This document shows positions 46,301-58,136 of a DNA stretch of 64,000 nucleotides, piece by piece (within the stretch, counting starts at the first letter, position 1; each line of letters opens with the position of its first letter). The translations under genes were made by a program, and so were the position numbers. The stretch is taken from contig CAWZYM010000271.1 in the NCBI GenBank assembly GCA_963966185.1, positions 766,001-830,000 of the forward strand, in the 5' to 3' direction. The DNA is from Rhabditoides inermis (lineage: Eukaryota > Nematoda > Chromadorea > Rhabditida > Rhabditidae). The notes under the pieces are model-generated. The model did not search any database, was not told the origin of the DNA, and saw only the letters and a program-made list of their open reading frames with translations.

Positions 46301-47386
46301 CGAGTTTCATCCCTACTTGTGCGTCTCGCACCTCCGTCACTACTGCGACAAAAAGGGCGTCTTTTTCCAGGTGGGCGGGGCTTGGGAGGGCGGGGCTTTA
46401 TAGGCTTTATAGCTTTATTAGAGAGGGCGCGCAGCGCCCTCTCTTTTGGCTTAGGATAGGGCTCGCGCCAGAATTTTCAAGAAGCGATATCCAAAAATCA
46501 TGTTAGCAGGAATGCGAACTCATCCAATTCATGTTAGTTAGATTCGCACGGTTCCGTAGGCCATATCACTAATTGATGGCATCTTTGTATCTTTTCTCCG
46601 AAAGAAGTTATGAGCGATCTCGCGCACCCATGAGGTGAGAGGCCAGCGTGTGGGTGGGTGGGTGGGTGGGTGGATGTCGTGTCCGGTAACGCTGACTCTC
46701 TGCCGAAAGCGTACTCTCTCGGCGTTTTCTGCGCGTGTTCTCCAACTAGCACTTTGAGTGTAGTTCGCCTCGCCGCCGCCAGCGTCTAATTCGCGCCGGG
46801 TTTGCGTTGTTTTGGGTTCTCTGGCTCTGGCTAGCTCTCTCTCTCGGCAGGCGAGCAGGGCGCGCAGAGAAATTAACGACAGAGCTTGGGAATCAGAAAC
46901 AGAAGAAATTTCTATGAAATTCAACAAAAGCACATATATTATCTGTTAAAAAGTACTTGCGTAAAGATATTAAGTTTGTCTTGACCCAATTCAACAAAAG
47001 CGCATGCATAAAACGTTTACAAATACTAACACAAACCTGCGCATAACGGACAGTGGACACTAACAGATTAAATATAACAATACAAATGAATAACGTCAAA
47101 CGTCTATATTAGAGAGAGAGAGGAGAGAGAGAGAGGGGGGAGAGAGGCGCAGGTTTGTGTTAGTATTTGTAAACGTTTTATGCATGCGCTTTTGTTGAAT
47201 TGGGTCAAGACAAACTTAATATCTTTACGCAAGTACTTTTTAACAGATAATAGTCTTTACTGTCTTCTTTTCAGGCATTCTCGTCTCTGTGCTGGGGCAA
47301 CAAGGAGATTCTCAGCGAGAAACCGATTGCCGAGGCAGCTGAGAAATATGGAGTCACACCGCAGGTGAGAGAGAGAGGGAGAGAGA

Positions 47387-47427
<41 letters not shown>

Positions 47428-47721
47428 TTAGGCGATTCTCTTTGCGTTCGCTCTCAACTGCGGCGTCGGCATCATCCCTAAGTCAGCCACTCCCTCCAGG
47501 TATCGAACGATTATTGACTAATCGATCGTCTTATATAAGGATCGTCTCCAACCTGCACGACCCGAGTAAGGTCACATTCACTCGGTGAGTGATGCATGTG
47601 TATTGATTGATTGAGTACCTGTCTCATATCGATTGATTGAAGGGAGGAGTTGGATTCGATGCTGGCTCTCGACAAGAATCTCGCCCTGTGTCCGGGATGC
47701 AACCCATACGCGTGTATGTAG
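43344..47721 (+). CDS. Aldo-keto reductase, plus-arm copy
   Basis: An NADPH-dependent aldo-keto reductase, inverted duplicate of 37652-40017. Exons: 43344-43434, 44089-44198, 44245-44309, 44647-44712, 45265-45331, 45409-45460, 46139-46218, 46278-46370, 47275-47364, 47432-47499, 47540-47584 and 47643-47721. It starts MKFDSVIGGSAKLLSGHDIP. The tetrad residues lie in GYRLFDTAHLYENE, FITTKVPI and YVDLVLIHYPKDR, so it is likely active. Exon 1 ends AAAG|GCGAGT, a GC donor. The homologous site in the minus copy is GT. AATAAA at 47893-47898 is about 175 bases past the stop. Introns 1, 6 and 8 each hold an insertion that the other copy lacks. Confidence 0.9.
43651..44080 (-). mobile_element. 5'-truncated retroposon fragment, probably non-LTR, in AKR intron 1
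   Basis: An insert of about 430 bp is flanked by an 11-bp direct repeat (CCACGTGGATT at 43640-43650 and 44070-44080). Read on the minus strand it has an open frame end (WKQLWREEILIGMEAKENPE and a stop near 43844), a short 3' UTR, AATAAA and a (GATT)n tail, as in RTE/CR1-type LINEs. The matching intron of the minus AKR has the empty site. Confidence 0.7.
45700..45780 (-). tRNA. tRNA-like sequence (pseudo-tRNA or SINE head), left arm
   Basis: On the minus strand it has an A-box-like ATGGCGCAGTCGTAGTGCGC and a perfect B-box GGTTCGATTCC. The acceptor and anticodon stems do not fold well, so it is unlikely to be a functional tRNA. Confidence 0.4.
45897..45985 (+). tRNA. tRNA-like sequence (pseudo-tRNA or SINE head), right arm
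   Basis: The plus-strand counterpart reads CTATGGCGCAGTGGTGGTGC with the altered B-box GGGTTCAGTTCCTA. It is a diverged inverted copy of the left-arm sequence. Confidence 0.35.
46420..47260. mobile_element. Interspersed repeat R1 with a long internal foldback, in AKR intron 8
   Basis: The left part (46429-46540) matches the R1 copy in the Polo kinase intron. The right part contains inverted arms 46933-47042 and 47146-47257, nearly identical over about 105 bases (GCGCATGCATAAAACGTTTA in both orientations), around a GA-repeat. The homologous intron of the minus AKR is only about 45 bases. Confidence 0.75.
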
Positions 47722-47938
47722 AGAGAGAAAGAACAGTGTCTCATACGCGCAAGTTCCCCCGGTCCCCGATCATTTAATATTCAAATGGTTTTCTTACGTC
47801 GCTCGACTGTCTGCACTACCCCACTCCTTCGCACCTGAATTGTGTGAAAACCACCGTATAAAAACTACAAAAAAGTCTAGTTGATTTCATTCAATAAACA
47901 GAAAGTTCACTTTCATGTGTTCCGTTGCTTTTCATCCG

Positions 47939-48018
<80 letters not shown>

Positions 48019-48596
48019 AAGAGAGCTGTCCTACTGTGCCAGTAATTTTTGAGTACACAGTTCGTGATACGTTGTGATTTTGAAACGTATATGTTTTTTT
48101 TAAGTTCAGAGCGTGTTCTCTCACTTCTTAGCAGTCTCATTAGCATAGTCACACTGCATACTACAACTGAAAGAGAACGAGAGAAGGGGGGATAGAAAGA
48201 GTTGTTCGAGACACAATCACAAAGTCAATGAATCGAAGATGCTGCTGTTTGAGATAATCTGTGTTTTGGTCACCGAAACAGTATGAAGGAAACCTGCATT
48301 ATTCGGATCAGTTCACACTGTTGCTAATAAGACTTTTCAAAGACAAATCTCGAAAACTCTGACGCGAGCCATGTTTTTAACAAAAATACTAATAAGGAAA
48401 CTCTAATAAGAAAACTCTAATAAGCTTTTTTCATTGTTTTGAAAAATACACATTTTCCGCTGGTTTGCGCAATTTTTTTTGGTTTTCACGTTGTTCAGAT
48501 TGCCAAAAAAAAAATGCATTGTCTTGTGAATAACATAACACGTGTCTCTCTGTTACCCAGTGAGTTAGTTCTTACGGTGGCGGAAGCGGTGCACAC
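47722..48596. other. 3' flank of the AKR and intergenic region
   Basis: It holds AATAAA at 47893-47898, a GA microsatellite at 47942-48024 and, near 48290-48380, an inverted diverged R1 copy. No gene is visible. Confidence 0.55.
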
Positions 48597-49984
48597 ATGA
48601 ACTGTTCCGTGTCCTGCCCAGTTGTTCTCGAAGATCTCGAACACACTATCACATTCATGCATTCTGCTATAGCCATCACTCTACCCATCAATGTTCTCTC
48701 AACCTACTTCACCATTACACACTTCTCCCAAAAAATTGGACGTTACAAGTATATGTTGCTCAACCTCCAGGTAAATGACGATTTCTATTTCACGAAAAAA
48801 AGCCAGCGATTTATTAGTTCTGGACGATTGCTTGTGAATTTATGCTCACACTTCACTCGCCTATTATTCTGCTTCCACTTCCGATGGGACATGCTGCGCG
48901 AACTCCCATCACAGAACTATTCGATTTGACTGCTAGAGATCTCATTGTTGAGACGCATGAAAATATAACTATTCTTTTAACTTGAAATTTCAGATGGGAA
49001 TCATAGTTCTTGTAGCATTCGAAGCGTGTGCACTGATTTGGATGTTCATTTACAGACTCAACGTGAGTGTTAGAAGTTTGTACAGGTAACAAAAAAACGT
49101 ATTCAGCTTTTGCGCATCAAAGGGTGGTCAACACTAACACTATGTTTTGTGTATGGAACACTACATATATATACAATAGCTCACGCCACATTCTGGGGAT
49201 TTCATTTCAAAATGGAGGGCCAGTACGAGATTCGTCACAGTTATCAAGAGGTAAGATCACTAAGTAAGATAACTGTAAGCATTGAAACAAACACAGCGCT
49301 ATCCGGACCTCACTCGACATTACAACAAAACGCAACATCGACTGTGGTATGCAATGCCGGACAAAACTATTCCAGCGATTTTCGTAATTGTAAGATGGCA
49401 GTTTAAAAAAATCATACGTGTTACAGAGCTTACTCCTTTTCTACTTCCCACTGCTTTGCATCTTTGCGGGTGCCAGTTTTTGGAAGTTGCAGAAAGGCCA
49501 GTCATCGCTATCAAAAAGAACACGTCAAATGCACACATCAATGTTTGTTCAAGCTTGTATACAAGTACGTTTCGAAAAGGAAATTTCACCTAACGCATCG
49601 AACAACTATAGGTAATCACATTGATGATATTCGTAGTAGTTCCGGCGACGTGGTGTGCTGTTTCCGTGTTTTTCAACTTGTGGTTTGTTAATGGTAGGTC
49701 GAACTTGTCCCACTTTTCAATGAACCAAATACCGCAAAACATCTTAGGATACAACTTTTGGGTGTTTCCTGCTTTCACCCAGCACACGACCGCAAGTAAC
49801 CTATGCGTTCTCTACTTTAACGCAACGTTTCGCGAGTTTGTCAAAAACATTTTGTCGCAATGCCTACAGTTGATCAGGTTCCACTAGAACTTGGTCATAA
49901 CCCTTTCTCATCTATTATGATTTCAGAAAGAAATCAAATAAAGTGACGGTTTCAAAAATCACTCACAAAACGTCACGATTTTGA
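48597..49984 (+). CDS. Seven-helix chemoreceptor (srh/str superfamily)
   Basis: A nematode G-protein-coupled chemoreceptor predicted at about 330 residues in the membrane of sensory cilia. Exons: 48597-48770, 48818-48946, 48994-49062, 49107-49250, 49297-49389, 49427-49564, 49612-49877 and 49927-49984. TM1 lies in ITFMHSAIAITLPINVLSTY. The splice to exon 2 gives NLQFWTIACEFMLTLHSPII. TM3 is IIVLVAFEACALIWMFIYRL. A long glutamine/tyrosine-rich extracellular loop follows. LSKRTRQMHTSMFVQACIQV before TM6 is the typical srh/str motif. TM7 is NLCVLYFNATFREF. All exons join in frame with no stop, so it looks intact. Class srh fits best but is not certain. The exon-2 donor (ATT|GTTGAG) is weak. Confidence 0.82.
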
Positions 49985-51927
49985 ACGTAAGTTAATTGTT
50001 TCTACTTATGTTTGTTTGAAAAAAGTTCACACGACGTAAAGAACATTTTTCAGGTCCATGTAATTCGACCATCAAACAAAACCCTTTTTTGAACCTAGAC
50101 AAGAAATTATTGTTCAAGTGATTGAAATGTTTTTTTTTATAGCGTATTCAGATAACGCATGAGGATTAATATATGTGTATATCGTGAATGGTATTGCAAC
50201 GTGTTTGTGTAGGATATTAGCAGATGCGAGATGTTTTCATCATGCATTTTGTAACCCCTTTTTCAGAACAAACGGTTACTCGATAGCTACAGTGTTGGGT
50301 GGTAAGAAGTTTTCGAAAAACCAGATTCGAAACTTGCGGTGAATAAATGTCTGCGTTCAAACATTACAAAAGAGTACAGTACAGCGACCGTGCGAGTGTC
50401 GTGTTGATGTGGTAATACTATTATCAATTACGGAAGAACTAAAGACGACGCAACAGTGTACCTGTACTAATGTACTTTATGAATGTATGAATGTACTAAT
50501 GTACTTTATGAATGTTAACGTAATCTGCTCGTCGTAACTCGAAAGTCTCCTAACAGACAAAGTCTAGCAGACTATCATGGATTGAAATTGTCATTTCTGT
50601 GACATATTTGTCTATAAATTACCGTTGTACGTTCTCAATAGGTTTCACTGAGCGCACATCGTACCGATTCCAGTGCTCTAGCACTAGCTTACAACGATAG
50701 TACGTCACAAAAGCGAAGACCGACTGGCAAAGAACGACTAGACTGCGGCTATATACCCGTTAAAAGTCATTGCCTCCTCAAAGTGTGCGGTCGACAATGC
50801 GTTTGAAGGGATGAAGGTGTGGATTTCTAACTCTCAACTTTTGAAAAACTTCTAACAATCACGGGTAAATTCGTAAAACATTCACGTAATGATCTACTCT
50901 ATGTCTTTCTTGTGTGTTCTCTGCCGACTAGTTTCTTTACATCAAACATCATGCATGGCACAAGTCGGATACACCGATACCGGTTCCCGTCCTGCACAGT
51001 TTGTCACTCTTCTGACGCAAAAGTTCGGGCTAGGGACGACCTTCATAAGCGAAAAGGAAGACGGCGACACTCTCTACATCACTGTTTGCTCATTATGCGT
51101 GTTTTTTCACTCTTCAGATTCGCAAAATATTGACGAGACGAGTCAGGGCAGTGGGACATCGACATGAGATGACAAACTGGCCAAAATTTTTGCCGCATAG
51201 CGGAATCGCAGCGATAGTCATTTCTAACTTTATTATTCACTATCCATTCGGCCACGCTGCTTTTGTTGACAGATCATTTCAATGGGTAGTCTGTTCAGTG
51301 ACTGTCAAAAATTATTTCAAACAATTATTTCGGATAAGTTATGCTCATATTCGGCATCAGCATTGAAAAATGTGTAAATGGCCATAGCGGAAGAATCAAA
51401 GACGATGCGACCGTGTACCTTTGTGAATGTCACCTGGTGACGTGAGAGGATCAATAAAAAAGATACGGATATTATATTCTGTGCATTTCGTTATGTATAC
51501 GGTAAGTTCAAAATCTACAATAATGTTTACAACAAAACGTCCTGAGCAAAGTGCGAGCCTATTACTAATAGTGAAGCCTGAGAAGCGTGAGCACAATCGC
51601 GCTGCCGGGGGATTTTATCCCGACACTCCCATCCCCATTAATCGAATACACGATTGATGAACACGTGTTTATCTGCTAGCGAGAATCCGAATCAGAATAT
51701 TTATCTCGAATCAAGTAGCACACAATATCGATTACGTAAACTACGGTGGGATACGGTAAAAATACAGTAATACAATGCCTACTGCGAGTTCCAACAACAC
51801 GGGTTTCGGTGGTCCCGTGGATGCGTACGCTTTGTTGGTGACTGCTAGCGAGATATCATGCCAAGCATTCGGCTCCGCTCCCAGTCTCTCTCTCCGGCTT
51901 TTATGCGATCAGAGAGCCTGGGCGTGC

Positions 51928-52497
51928 TTAAAGGTAGTGTACCCTCTGAATCCCATATTAAAAATTATCACGAATGTATTATCAATGCCTTTTAGAAATA
52001 TTTTCATGCCGTTTGTGGTTGTTTGTGATGAAAAGTAATGAAATTAAAATTTATCAAAAAAATTATTTAAATCCAACATGATACGCATATTTACGCAACG
52101 ATATGAGTTATGATTTTTAACAAACTTACTGCGTTTAGCAGATCATTTTTCTATTAGCTGTTCCCGCCAAATTCGTGGAAGAAACACATATTAAAAATGT
52201 TATCCAAAATAAGAATGACATAAGAAACAATATAAACATATGGAAATAAACTGTCTTTAATAAAACAGCCGATAGTGTGGTCAAATTGTGTAACTTCGTG
52301 CAAGTTGTGCACACACCCCCGAGCTGATTAAAAGTTATTAGATTCTACGATTTCTCACTCCAATTTTCAAATGATTTTTCAAAACTAATTTGTTTCAGAA
52401 TGTATATTTGCATTATCATAATATACTCATTGAATCGTAAACAATGACATGTTATATCTACGCATACACCCAGATTCAGAGGGTACACTACCTTTAA
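51928..52497. mobile_element. MITE-like element, TTAA ends
   Basis: The left end reads TTAAAGGTAGTGTACCCTCT, then GAATC. The right end is its exact inverted counterpart (GATTCAGAGGGTACACTACC then TTTAA). It is about 570 bp, AT-rich and noncoding. It shares its terminal motif with 3657-3972. Confidence 0.8.
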
Positions 52498-52685
52498 CAC
52501 CAATAACAATCCTACACACAATGTACTATCACAGCGATCGCAGCTATATCGCGCCATGAGCGGTGTGCGGTGAGCCATGGGCGAAAAGGGCGATGTGAGG
52601 GGAGGAGAAAGCAAAAAAGCCCTCGTATGGTGTTCCTCCGAAAAAAAAACACTTTGTTGTACCTAACCCGACTCGCACACTTTTA

Positions 52686-52735
52686 TTAAAGGTAGCGTAC
52701 CCTCCGAACTCATATAACTTCAAATTTGCAATTTG
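52686..52735. mobile_element. Single end of a third TTAA-type MITE
   Basis: TTAAAGGTAGCGTACCCTCC followed by GAACTCAT matches the ends of 51928-52497. No matching inverted end was found downstream. Confidence 0.5.
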
Positions 52736-53380
52736 TGTTGTTTGTTTGCTCAATCTCTTTATTAGAAACACAATTAGTTAACATACCATGCCTTACATAT
52801 GGGAAACCTCGTGCAAATGTGCTTTAAACGTGAAAAAAGTGAAAACTTCAATTTACTGAAATTTTGGCAAACATGTTTAATTATGATAATATATTTTTTT
52901 GAAGTTTAATTTGATTTTAGACTGCGAAATGCACATACAAAACAAACAACATACCGAATTGAAAGCATTTTGGGTCTGTCCTATCAATGAGTGCTTTCAC
53001 TGAAAAATTCACTGAAAATAGTGAAATTTTCATTGAAATGATGAAAATTTCAACGAATGGGTGTAATATTCAATGAATTGGTGAAAATTTCATTGCAAGT
53101 GTGAAAATTTCATTGAATGTAGTGAAATTTTCAAAGAAAGTTTCATTTTCAACCTTCATTTTCAACGGCGGCTGTCTGTTCGCTCAGAAAACGGGCAGAG
53201 TTTCAGATTTCTATTTTTAACGAATATTTGTCAGTTGTACTGCGTACGTTTTATTCCTTCAGCTGTTTTTTCTTCGAAATATTACATGTTTTGTTTGTTT
53301 ATATGTATGCTATTTTGTTTTTTTTTATATGTTCATGTTTTTATGATGTTGTAATTACAATGCATTGATTGAACGTCAGT

Positions 53381-53708
53381 AGCAGGAGCGCGTCGAAGGA
53401 AGGATGCGAAGCTCCGCCGCCCTCGTCACCGACTTCAAGATCATCAAGGTGTGAATATTTTCTGAATTTTCACCCATCTCGTTTCACTTGTGTGTTGTTG
53501 ATGTTGTGCCCACATATTGCCATCATCCCGCCGTTGTTGCGCCTGCTGCACCACAATACCTAGAACATGTTGATAGTAATATCTAATGGTTGTGTTCAGT
53601 GCTTCCCGTCTGGAGTGAATCAAGAACATCTGGAAGACCGCCAACAAGGGGCGGACCCCTGACCGACGTTGTCATCGCCACTGGCATCAAGCTCATCAAG
53701 GACATGGT
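53381..53708 (+). pseudogene. Coding-like fragments, unrecognised
   Basis: Segment 53404-53448 (MRSSAALVTDFKIIK, with a GTGTGA donor) and segment 53600-53705, reached from a GTTCAG acceptor, contain related ends (DFKIIK and GIKLIKDM). No consistent frame joins them. Possibly eroded exons. Confidence 0.25.
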
Positions 53709-54004
53709 GTGTTTTTCTGGGTTATTCCTCATCTTCTTACAGGTACGTGTTGTGTGTTTCAAAATATTTGCATTTATGGACAGATTTGTAATTTTGTGTA
53801 TTTCTTTAACATCCTTGATATGCATTCTAATAATCACTCTAAAATGATAATCACTCTAAAATGTGTTTTTAAACATAAAAAAATACATAACGTAACGTGA
53901 CCAAATTTTTATTATAATTCACTATAAATAAATTATCATAATGCATAATATTCATGTTCTATTTTCATATATTCGAAAGAGCAGGTTTGTTTTGATATTT
54001 TAGT

Positions 54005-54085
54005 CAGCTGCAAAGAGATTTTATGCATGTGCTTTTGTTGAATCAGATCCAGACAAACCTCTTCTCTTTACTTACGTACTTTTCG
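54005..54085. repeat. Diverged R1 fragment
   Basis: TTATGCATGTGCTTTTGTTG and the following bases resemble the inverted R1 end at 47180-47255, with several substitutions. Confidence 0.55.
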
Positions 54086-54462
54086 AAAGAGAATGGATGT
54101 CCTTTTCTCAAATTTCGAAGAAATTTTTTCACATTGGTGAATTACGAAAATAAAACATACATATTACAAACTCGCTAGTCAGAATGTCATGATTGAAAAT
54201 ACAACTTATAAGTACAACACAACAATACATCTACATAGTGATATTCACTGGTTTCAAATTATAAAATAGTTTCTGTGATTCCCGCTTTTTTGAAACTGAT
54301 AGATCTTGTGTTGCCGAACAATGTTGTGTTATATACGAATGTATCTAAATTAGAAACCTTCGAAATAACTTGGTCCAATCGCTCACGCCTCTGCCGATCG
54401 CTCATTGACACGCGCTACACACGTTACAAATTTCTATCTTATTCCCTTCATCATCTAAGCAG

Positions 54463-54535
54463 TTTTCACTCCGTTACACTACGTGAAAACGACCGTTTTC
54501 ACTCACCAGGCACCGAAAGGGGAGGACACGGCTAG
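54463..54535. repeat. Repeat module B, solo copy
   Basis: 73 bases (TTTTCACTCCGTTACACTAC to GGACACGGCTAG) are identical to 55823-55895. Confidence 0.85.
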
Positions 54536-55281
54536 GACACGGCTTTATTCCGGCGGTTGCATCACATGTACATGTACAGAAACACTACTATCTATCATCA
54601 CTGGGGTTTATGTGTGGGGCAATGGGATGGAGATCGCGCGAGCTGTCCCCCTGGGCGAGGTAGACGTAGTCCCGGCTGCAGAGAGGGGCGGGGAGGGGAG
54701 AGGGGTGAAGACGTCTGCTCCACGCGATCCGCGCTAGACGGCGAGACTGTTCTAAAAGCTGAAAAAGCTGAAATATGAGTTAATTTATGTCTGCCTAGGA
54801 AGTACAGATGGGATGAGAGATGATGTGGAGATGAAACGGCGGGACAATGACTCAATATGGCAATGATAGTAAAGGCTAATTAGGGCCCTCTAAAATCCTG
54901 AAACCTGGATACTTACGTATTCGAATGCATCCTTCCCACTCACAGTCCAGACCACCGTATGTGATAATAAGACGCAATAGACGCTGATGAGCGAAGAGGA
55001 CAGAGTACGTATATGGAGCGTACGCGCTACGGTGTGTGAATGCGAGTGGGCGCAAAGATATTGTCGTAGGGCGGAGGAGAGTGCTTTCGCTGATTATTCG
55101 GCATCTCACACACACAAAGACTTGCTTCACCAGTACCATACATGGGCCGATGGCCCAGTGTATAGGGGAAACAATATAATATACTGAGACCGTATCATCC
55201 AGTCCGGGATACACATTACACACATACTGTAACGATCACCAAAGAATTGCCATAGACACCGATTACTCATTACCTCGATGA

Positions 55282-55317
<36 letters not shown>

Positions 55318-55725
55318 TTGCGCGTGATAGCGAGGGGCTACCACTTGGCAATCCTATCCACCAGCGGGTTACGCCTTCCAAGCGTACGAACGCGTCGAAC
55401 GTTAGCAACGTATGAAGAAGAGCTGCCACCGGCTGCCTCGCGGATACTTACAACCTGAAATCCATACAGTCCGTTTTATTCCTCTTCACCCTTCTTCCGT
55501 CCGACTTCTTCCCTCTGGCACATAAACATTTAAAACGTACATATTGCCTACTGACTCCAACTCAGGATATAGATCATATCAAACCGCAGATCACGAAACC
55601 TATACATATCACACAGACTCATCTCCTCATGTACTGTCATCGAATACCGAAATACAAAAACGCCACGTATGCGAGCCAACGCCGGCGGTGGGCGGGCGGG
55701 AGTGATACAGCGGAGGGAGGGTGGG

Positions 55726-55895
55726 AACATAAAAGCCGTAGAATGACGTGTTGTCGCTTGCGATTTCGAAACGCGCAGCCGCGGAGCGGACGACCAGTGC
55801 GCTGGAGCGCGAAAACGGCACATTTTCACTCCGTTACACTACGTGAAAACGACCGTTTTCACTCACCAGGCACCGAAAGGGGAGGACACGGCTAG
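55726..55895. repeat. Repeat modules A and B, adjacent
   Basis: Module A (55726-55826, AACATAAAAGCCGTAGAATG and on) recurs alone at 58036-58136. Module B (55823-55895) recurs alone at 54463-54535. They abut at TTTT. Confidence 0.85.
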
Positions 55896-57235
55896 AACAA
55901 GCAAAGATCGAGAGGGGGGAGGGTTAGAACGACGTTAGACCAACGGAAAGTTGGAGAGCTTACATGATGTCTTGGGCACAGAGGCAATCTCGGTGCCGGC
56001 CGAGCTATACAAAAAAAAGAAACGCGGAATGATGGAGAATGGAGAGTGGAGAGTGATTCAGAGACAAAGGATGATCGCGAGATGATGCTTCTCTATCGTA
56101 TCGCCACTTACAATACAAGAGGACAGCCTGTCCATATGCGTATAGCGGACTTTCAACGCAGAGCACGGGTACGAGGTACGAGAAAGAATATGCCTATAAC
56201 GCATACCAGGGACGAGGACTGGCAGTCGAACAGAAACGAGACGAGTAATACCACAGGCTCGTCGATAAATATGTACAATGATCTAATCCTAACCACCACG
56301 CCAACTCGCCAACACGCGGTGCACTGAATCGAATAGGAAAAATATGAAAATTAAATTGTAACATGTACTGCGTGTAGCCGTACGCGCACGTGCTCTGCTC
56401 TCTGCCCTGTCTCCCCTCTCACTGCGCGAGGACCCCCGCCTTCCACGAAAAAAACTGACGTCCAGTGGCGACAGTGGCGATATCATGTCAAATAATATAA
56501 TGCGAGGTGCGAAGCGGATCATAAATCTTCAATAGCTGCAGCACGGGAGTACGCGAAAAAGAAGGAAGACAAACTGCCACGAACATAGCGGCTCTCCCGC
56601 AACTCACTCGGACCGGACATCACCATCATCATGGTCCACGAACATCATGGTCCGAACACTCTGTCATTGACAGAAGTCAAAGAAACTCGCCTAGTAGATA
56701 GCCGGCAGACACATAGATCGGCGCAGTCCTAACCTCCTACAGGCAGCTTTGGAGGATCAAGGAATCCTACGCTATATTCCTATCAGAAAATCTTCCATCA
56801 TGTACATGTTGCTGCACCAAATCGACGAGTTACGATCAGCTACACAGTACACAGTTCATGTACAGTTCAAGTACCATTGGTTCCGCAGCGCAGTAAAGCA
56901 TAATGCGCTGAAAGTAGGCACGACATCATACTGGCCATCAACATCTCACCCCTTCGCCCCTCGACGTCGACGCACCGGCTAACGAGCTTCCCGTCGAACA
57001 ATGAAAAAAAAAACACCTGGAATGGTCTCCCCCTGCCCCTCATTAGGCTTCGAACCATATGACAGCAACACGTTGAATATGTTCGATAAAGTATAGCCAG
57101 ACTGACAAGCAAACAGTCTGCTAATGGTTGGTTAAAGAGCCCATGGGTTCACTCATTAAACACGCGAGCCGGCAGACGCTCCAGCTTATCCTTCTCACCT
57201 CGATCCGCAAACAGACGCTATCTCCCTCCCCAAGG

Positions 57236-57412
57236 GCTCGTATCGAGGGAAGCTGTTCCCATCCGGCTCAGGGGCCTCTCGCTTCCGACTCAAGAGTCTA
57301 GCGCACCAGGGAATCTGTTCCCGCTCCGGCTCAGGGGCCTCTCGCTTCCGACTCAAGAGTCTAGCGCACCAGGGAAGCTGTTCCCATTCCGGCTCAAGAG
57401 CCACATAATCAT
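57236..57412. repeat. Tandem repeat, about 63-bp unit, 2.5 copies
   Basis: The core TCTCGCTTCCGACTCAAGAG then TCTAGCGCACCAGGGAA repeats twice with a third partial copy. On the minus strand it encodes 21-residue repeats (PWCARLLSRKREAPEPEREQ). Confidence 0.85.
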
Positions 57413-58035
57413 CCTCCACCGCCGACCGACGCCCTCCTCGATCTCTCATCCGTACATCAGCTGCGCTCCGGTGAAACCAGAGCCCGGCTATCCTGGCTCT
57501 AACCTCACCGTCGTGTAAGACAACTGTAAGTATTAGAACGCGCAGAAACCGAATACCAACTATGCTATTATACCTACAAAAATGGAGCAGCGCCACAAGC
57601 ATCCATGTCGGAATACACGAGTTCGTCACGAAAGAAAAGAGGACAACAAAGAACGAACAGCTGAGGAAGCAGAAGATTGGCGTCTACGATAATTAACGAC
57701 AGCGTCGATCTAAGTCGCTACATATGTTGACAAGGAGACCTACATACATATATGAGGGACGCCCGGGTGACGCGGCAAAATCTAGCTACTCGCCAAGTGT
57801 ACAAGAAATCACCCTTTACTATAAGACACACCGAAACATAAAACAGACTTAGGTGCAAGTACGAAGCAACAGGTAAAACCAGTAAAACTTGACTTGAAAA
57901 AAAATTCCTGCATGACTCATGACACAAAATTATCTAAAATAAACATTACCTAAACAGATATACATAATTAAAACAACCCAGTAAAACCATACAAACACTT
58001 CAAAACGCAAAATAAACCAAACGCAACCGCACGGC

Positions 58036-58136
58036 AACATAAAAGCCGTAGAATGACGTGTTGTCGCTTGCGATTTCGAAACGCGCAGCCGCGGAGCGGA
58101 CGACCAGTGCGCTGGAGCGCGAAAACGGCACATTTT
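58036..58136. repeat. Repeat module A, solo copy
   Basis: 101 bases identical to 55726-55826, including CGCAGCCGCGGAGCGGACGA. Confidence 0.85.

Larger units (their letters stand above)
49985..54462. other. Repeat-rich region without a supported gene
   Basis: AATAAA at 50342 may end the chemoreceptor transcript. Segments 50428-50460 and 51388-51420 share a short repeat (GAAGAACTAAAGACGACGCA compared with GAAGAATCAAAGACGATGCG). A frame at 50956-51090 (AQVGYTDTGSRPAQFVTLLT) looks mildly coding-like but has no splice context. The rest is AT-rich and holds the elements listed separately. Confidence 0.5.
54580..57533 (-). other. Coding-like exons of an unassembled minus-strand gene
   Basis: Four segments have coding character. 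57199-57533 is open, ends GGATCGAG|GTGAGA and starts after CTTACAG; it includes DGEVRARIAGLWFHRSAADV and tandem LLSRKREAPEPE repeats. 55966-56007 is a possible 42-nt exon (SAGTEIASVPKTS). About 55340-55436 ends NVRRVRTLGRRNPLVDRIAK, then W and a stop. About 54590-54680 starts after CTCTGCAG and reads RDYVYLAQGDSSRDLHPIAP to a stop. The last two could be alternative C-termini. I could not join them into one frame and recognise no family. Confidence 0.35.

Noticed and set aside
51775..51936. Possible short protein MPTASSNNTGFGGPVDAYAL
   Set aside because: The frame runs into the MITE end at 51928, has no partner exon and matches nothing recognised; kept out for lack of support.
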